Assembly (NCBI GenBank): GCA_029936705.1
Contig: JAPYSD010000029.1
Span: forward strand, 1-15,885
Direction of reading: 5' to 3'
From: Croceicoccus sp.
GTDB taxonomy: Bacteria > Pseudomonadota > Alphaproteobacteria > Sphingomonadales > Sphingomonadaceae
DNA: 15,885 nucleotides
Made by a program: the position numbers and the translations under genes. Positions within the stretch are counted from its first letter, which is position 1; the number at the start of each line of letters is the position of its first letter. Below the pieces are notes generated by a model. It was not told the origin of the DNA. It did no database searches and worked only from the letters and a program-made list of their open reading frames with translations. Shown here in pieces: positions 12,838 to 15,885 of this stretch.

Positions 12838-13185
12838 ATGCCCGGCGATCTTTTTGGAATACACGGGGCCGCCCTGCAATTGCGTTCGCAGCGCATGGGC
12901 GTACTGACGTCGAACATCGCCAATGCCGGAACCCCCGGATACAAGGCGCGCGACATCGACGTCACCGCCGCGCTGTCGCGCATGCAGGGCGGCAGCGATG
13001 CCGACCAGGCTGCGCATGGCGCGACCCTGTTCCGCGTGCCGGTGATCGCCTCGCTCGACGGCAATACGGTGGAGCTGCAGAACGAGCAGATCGCCTTCAG
13101 CGAAAACGCCGTGGGCTATGCCGCCACGCTCGACCTGATCCGCGGACGGGTCGAGACGGTCACTCGCGCGATCCGGGGAGAGTGA
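12838..13185 (+). CDS. flgB: FlgB, proximal rod protein
   Basis: A 115-residue rod subunit of typical size. LRSQRMGVLTSNIANAGTPG is the conserved N-terminal rod/hook motif (family form NIANxxTPGYKA), and FSENAVGYAATLDLIRGRVE is the C-terminal helix that pairs with it in the D0 domain. FlgB sits at the base of the rod next to FliE and is exported by the flagellar type III system without a cleaved signal. The start is set by AAAGG six bases upstream; the longer open frame from 12697 crosses the sigma-54 promoter and is not used. First gene of the plus-strand operon; flgC follows after two bases. Confidence 0.95.
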   Translation: MPGDLFGIHGAALQLRSQRMGVLTSNIANAGTPGYKARDIDVTAALSRMQGGSDADQAAHGATLFRVPVIASLDGNTVELQNEQIAFSENAVGYAATLDLIRGRVETVTRAIRGE

Positions 13186-13187
13186 CG

Positions 13188-13595
13188 ATGGCTGATCGGC
13201 CATTGAATGCTTTCTCGCTCGCGCAGCGCGGCATGTCGGCGCAGATGGTGCGCATGAACGCGGCGGCATCGAACCTGGCCAATGCCGGTTCGGTCGCCGC
13301 CAGCGAGGGCGAGGCATACCGCCCCGTGCGTGCCGTCTTCGCCGAGGATCTCGACCGCGCGAGCGGGCAATCGACCGTGCGCATCAGTTCGGTCGTGCGC
13401 GAGAATACCGCCCCCACCCGCCGCTACGAACCCGGCCACCCGCTGGCGGACGAGAACGGCGAGGTCTGGATCTCTCCCGTCGATGAGAATGCCGAGATGG
13501 TCGAGATGCTGGAAGCGTCGCGCCAGTACCAGAACATCGTCGAGGCCCTTTCCACCACCAAGCAGCTGATGCTCGACACGATGAGGCTCAAATGA
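13188..13595 (+). CDS. flgC: FlgC, proximal rod protein
   Basis: A 135-residue protein of the expected FlgC length. The N-terminus has MSAQMVRMNAAASNLANAGS (rod motif with SNLANA), and the C-terminal half contains NGEVWISPVDENAEMVEMLE and RQYQNIVEALSTTKQLML, the paired helix typical of FlgC. It stacks with FlgB and FlgF in the rod. GGGGAG lies a few bases before the ATG, within the end of flgB. Its stop overlaps the flgD start as ATGA. In the same frame an open stretch extends far upstream, but it is antisense to motA and not coding. Confidence 0.95.
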   Translation: MADRPLNAFSLAQRGMSAQMVRMNAAASNLANAGSVAASEGEAYRPVRAVFAEDLDRASGQSTVRISSVVRENTAPTRRYEPGHPLADENGEVWISPVDENAEMVEMLEASRQYQNIVEALSTTKQLMLDTMRLK

Positions 13596-13858
13596 CGATT
13601 TCCCCCGTTAACCCAGCCGCGCCCGCCGCGGCGCCCAAGGCAGGCGGTTTCGCCGCGCTCGACCAGTCCGATTTCCTGAAGCTGATGACGGTGCAGATGC
13701 AGCACCAGGACCCGTTCGACCCGGTCGATAACAAGGAGATGCTGGCCCAGATGGCGCAGTTTTCGCAGCTGTCCGCCAGTTCCGAGACGACCAGCGTGCT
13801 CGAACAGATTTCCGCGAAACTCGACGCACTCGCGGCCGTAGCCGCCAGCAAGGAGTAA
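13592..13858 (+). CDS. flgD: FlgD, hook-capping scaffold, minimal form
   Basis: Only 88 residues, against about 220 in enteric bacteria. The conserved N-terminal export/assembly region is present: FAALDQSDFLKLMTVQMQHQ, DPFDPVDNKEMLAQMAQFSQ and SSETTSVLEQI. The C-terminal FlgD Tudor-like and Ig-like domains that form the bulk of the cap are absent. FlgD caps the growing hook and lets FlgE subunits fold beneath it. Short FlgDs occur in other alphaproteobacteria, but this one is near the minimum. The stop codon TAA is clear, and flgE begins six bases later with its own AAGGAG, so there is no sign of a frameshift joining it to a missing domain. Confidence 0.9.
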   Translation: MTISPVNPAAPAAAPKAGGFAALDQSDFLKLMTVQMQHQDPFDPVDNKEMLAQMAQFSQLSASSETTSVLEQISAKLDALAAVAASKE

Positions 13859-13864
13859 TTTCCG

Positions 13865-14671
13865 ATGTCCTTCTATACTTCGCTCAGCGGCCTGAAGAAC
13901 GCCCAGACGGGGCTGAACGTGACCGCGCACAATATCGCCAATGCCGAGACGAGCGGCTTCAAGAAATCCTCCGCCCATTTCGCCGACCTGGTCGCGGGGT
14001 CCGCCAATGCCGACCCGCGCATGCTGATCGGGATCGGGTCGTCGGTGGATTCGATCACGCAGAACTTCGACGTCGGCCCGATCGAGCAGACCGGATCGTC
14101 GCTGGACCTGGCGATCACGGGCGACGGGTTCTTCTCCACCGTGTCGCTCGCCGACGGCAAGACGATGTACACGCGCAATGGCGGTTTGGGCATCGACGAG
14201 GCTGGCAACGTGCAGGACGGCGACGGGAACGTGCTGCAGGTCTTCGCGCCGGGCGCCGATCCCGCCGTCGATGCGCCAACCGGTGCGGTCGTCCCGCTGG
14301 TAAACGGCGCGGGCAGCGAGTTCGCGGGGATCACCGTAAATAGCGATGGGTCGATGATTGCGTCCTATGCCGATGGCAGCAGCGCGGCGCTGGGCACGGT
14401 GGCGATCGCCAATTTCACCACGCCGACGGGGCTGCGGCAGATGGGATCGTCCAACTGGACCGCCACCGGCATTTCGGGCGTCGCGACCTATGGCGCGCCC
14501 AATACGGGCCGCAGCGGCGGCATCATGTCGGGCGCGATCGAGCGGTCGAACGTCGACCTGTCGGAAGAGCTGGTCAGCCTGATCACCGCGCAGCGCTATT
14601 TCCAAGCGAATGCCAAGGCGATCGATACGGCGACGCAGATCAGCCAGACGATCATCAACCTGCGCACCTGA
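13865..14671 (+). CDS. flgE: FlgE, flagellar hook protein, short form
   Basis: A 268-residue protein. The N-terminal D0 motif LNVTAHNIANAETSGFKK and the C-terminal partner SNVDLSEELVSLITAQRYFQ plus TATQISQTIINLR are diagnostic of hook/rod axial proteins. The core includes LDLAITGDGFFSTVSLADGK and MYTRNGG, shared by FlgE/F/G. Position between flgD and flgF assigns it as FlgE, the universal-joint hook subunit exported through FlhA/FlhB. E. coli FlgE has about 400 residues, so an outer domain (D2) is likely reduced or absent. AAGGAG precedes the ATG by nine bases. flgF begins two bases after the stop. Confidence 0.9.
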   Translation: MSFYTSLSGLKNAQTGLNVTAHNIANAETSGFKKSSAHFADLVAGSANADPRMLIGIGSSVDSITQNFDVGPIEQTGSSLDLAITGDGFFSTVSLADGKTMYTRNGGLGIDEAGNVQDGDGNVLQVFAPGADPAVDAPTGAVVPLVNGAGSEFAGITVNSDGSMIASYADGSSAALGTVAIANFTTPTGLRQMGSSNWTATGISGVATYGAPNTGRSGGIMSGAIERSNVDLSEELVSLITAQRYFQANAKAIDTATQISQTIINLRT

Positions 14672-14673
14672 TC

Positions 14674-15414
14674 ATGGACCGGCTGATCTATTCCGCCGTG
14701 TCGGGCATGAGCGCGAGCATGGTGCGCCAGCGCGCCATCGCCAGCAACATGGCCAATGCGCAGACCACCGGCTTCAAGGCCGAGATCTTCGATTCCCGCC
14801 CCGTCACGCTGAAGGGCGGCCCGGTCGAGGTGCGCGCGCAGAACCGGACCGAGGTGCGCGGCGCGCAGATGGCGGACGGCGAGGTGAACGACACCGGCCG
14901 CCCGCTCGACATCGCGATGCAGGGCGATGTGCTGCTGGCGGTGCAGGCACCCAACGGCAGCGAGGCCTATACGCGGCGGGGCGACCTCTCGATCTCGCCC
15001 ACCGGGGTCTTGCAGACGGGCGACGGCTTGCCGGTGATCGGCGATGCCGGGCCGGTGACGGTGCCGCTGGGCGGCGATGTCGCGATTGCGCCCGATGGCG
15101 CGGTCCTGCTGTCCTACCCCGCCGCGCCCGAAGCCGCGCCCGAACAAATCGGCCGGCTGAAGCTGGCGAGCGCCTTGGGCAGCGAGCTGGTGAAAGGCCT
15201 CGACGGCCAGTTCCGCGTGCGCGGCGGCGGGATACTGCCTGCCGACCTCGACGCGAAGCTGATCACCGGCGCGCTGGAGGGGTCGAATGTCGTGTCCAGC
15301 GAAGTGCTGGTCGAGATGATCGAGGCGCAGCGCCTGTTCGAAATCCGCACCAATGTCGTCTCCACCGCCCGCGATCTGGACGAGAACGCGGCGCGGCTGA
15401 TGCGTCTTTCATAA
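14674..15414 (+). CDS. flgF: FlgF, proximal rod protein
   Basis: A 246-residue protein of normal FlgF size. N-terminal SAVSGMSASMVRQRAIASNM and ANAQTTGFKAE form the axial D0 motif; the middle has LDIAMQGDVLLAVQAPNGSE and YTRRGDLSISPTG; the C-terminal GALEGSNVVSSEVLVEMIEA and RLFEIRTNVV close the D0 helix pair. FlgF is the rod subunit between FlgC and FlgG. There is no clear ribosome-binding site, but the ATG is only two bases after the flgE stop, so translation is probably coupled. TAA stop at 15412-15414. Confidence 0.94.
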   Translation: MDRLIYSAVSGMSASMVRQRAIASNMANAQTTGFKAEIFDSRPVTLKGGPVEVRAQNRTEVRGAQMADGEVNDTGRPLDIAMQGDVLLAVQAPNGSEAYTRRGDLSISPTGVLQTGDGLPVIGDAGPVTVPLGGDVAIAPDGAVLLSYPAAPEAAPEQIGRLKLASALGSELVKGLDGQFRVRGGGILPADLDAKLITGALEGSNVVSSEVLVEMIEAQRLFEIRTNVVSTARDLDENAARLMRLS

Positions 15415-15426
15415 GGGATATTTTCG

Positions 15427-15885
15427 ATGCCCAGTTCAGCACTCCACGTCGCCCGCACGGGCCTCGAAGCTCAGGATGCGCGCATGCGTGTCATCGCCAA
15501 CAACCTTGCCAATGTCGGCACCACCGGCTTCAAGCGCGACCGCGCCAATTTCGCGACCCTGGCCTATCAGGCCGCGCGCGTGGCCGGACAGCAGAGCAGC
15601 AACCAGACCGAATATGCCGAGGGGCTGAACCTGGGCACCGGTGTGCAGATCCAGTCGACAAGCCGGATCGTCACGCAGGGCACGCTGACCGCCACCGGCA
15701 ATGCGCTGGACCTGGCACTGGACGGCGACGGCTATTTCCAGGTCGAGATGCCGAACGGGCAGATGGGCTATACCCGGGCGGGTAATTTCACCCGTTCGTC
15801 CGACGGGCTGCTGGTGACGTCGCAGGGCTATGCCGTGCAGCCGCAGATCACCATTCCAGAGGGCATGACGTCGCTGACCATCAGC
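15427..15885 (+). CDS. flgG: FlgG, distal rod protein, 5' part (runs off window)
   Basis: 153 codons are present and the frame is open at the right edge; a full FlgG is about 260 residues. N-terminal ALHVARTGLEAQDARMRVIA and NNLANVGTTGFKRDRANF are diagnostic of FlgG, as is the segment LDLALDGDGYFQVEMPNGQM with GYTRAGNFTRSSDG. FlgG forms the long distal rod that crosses the P and L rings. AAGGGA lies eight bases before the ATG. It is the sixth gene of the sigma-54 operon; flgH, flgI and others would be expected beyond the window. Confidence 0.95.
   Translation, partial: MPSSALHVARTGLEAQDARMRVIANNLANVGTTGFKRDRANFATLAYQAARVAGQQSSNQTEYAEGLNLGTGVQIQSTSRIVTQGTLTATGNALDLALDGDGYFQVEMPNGQMGYTRAGNFTRSSDGLLVTSQGYAVQPQITIPEGMTSLTIS

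Noticed and set aside
12988..13003. CGGCA-N4-TGCCG inside flgB as another activator site
   Set aside because: The spacing is 4 rather than 6, and it lies downstream of the promoter in coding sequence, so it was not grouped with the CGGCAA-N5-TGCCGC sites.
14610..15785. 391-codon open frame on the plus strand
   Set aside because: It is a +1 shadow across flgE, flgF and flgG, whose own frames show clear family motifs. The shadow translation is Arg/Gly/Ala-rich and without motifs.
1..15885. CRISPR arrays, tRNA/rRNA genes, insertion sequences
   Set aside because: No regularly spaced direct repeats with unique spacers, no cloverleaf or rRNA-like segments, and no transposase-like reading frame or terminal inverted repeats were seen by eye, including near the 6,380 junction.

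Overview
The window looks like a chromosomal segment of a GC-rich alphaproteobacterium, most likely a sphingomonad (Sphingomonadaceae or Erythrobacteraceae). This rests on codon and GC character, the DUF2092/DUF1622/DUF202 accessory proteins, a GumC/Wzz-type exopolysaccharide protein fragment, and a flagellar cluster with sigma-54 promoters. Taxonomy is inferred from family resemblance only.

Left part (1 to about 6,380), non-flagellar. In order: the 5' end of a secreted DUF2092 protein (minus strand); a DUF202 membrane protein with a heptad-repeat N-terminus (plus) that converges tail-to-tail, with overlapping stop codons, on a DUF1622 membrane protein (minus); a formylglycine-generating enzyme (FGE) with both catalytic cysteines (plus); a soluble NarL-type histidine kinase (plus) converging on, and overlapping, a NarL/FixJ response regulator (minus); a small PilZ c-di-GMP receptor (plus); a MarR regulator (minus); and the first ~80 codons of a Wzz/GumC-like chain-length determinant (plus) that is cut off at about 6,373-6,385.

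Right part (6,385 to the end), flagellar. On the minus strand, read right to left: motA-like, a mini-MotB-like gene, flgA, flgM, flgN, a lytic transglycosylase, flhA and fliA. Most of these genes are joined by ATGA or GTGA overlaps. On the plus strand, diverging from motA: flgB-flgC-flgD-flgE-flgF-flgG (flgG runs off the window). Three near-consensus sigma-54 (-24/-12) promoters are visible: before flgB, before flgA, and one overlapping the end of flgN that drives the transglycosylase-flhA-fliA block. A cluster of CGGCAA/TTGCCG half-sites lies upstream of the flgB promoter and is a plausible activator-binding region.

How the genes would work together: sigma-54 plus an enhancer-binding activator (not in the window) would switch on rod and hook genes (flgB-G), P-ring assembly (flgA), the export gate (flhA), a peptidoglycan-opening enzyme, and the late sigma factor FliA with its antagonist FlgM. 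FlgN would chaperone hook-filament junction proteins. Several parts are small for their families: FlgD 88 aa, FlgE 268 aa, FlgA 167 aa, a MotA-like protein that appears to lack its first membrane helix, and a MotB-like partner without a recognisable peptidoglycan-binding domain. The most unusual points are this reduced stator pair, the exopolysaccharide-gene remnant at the cluster edge, and the promoter layout that separates fliA from flgM.
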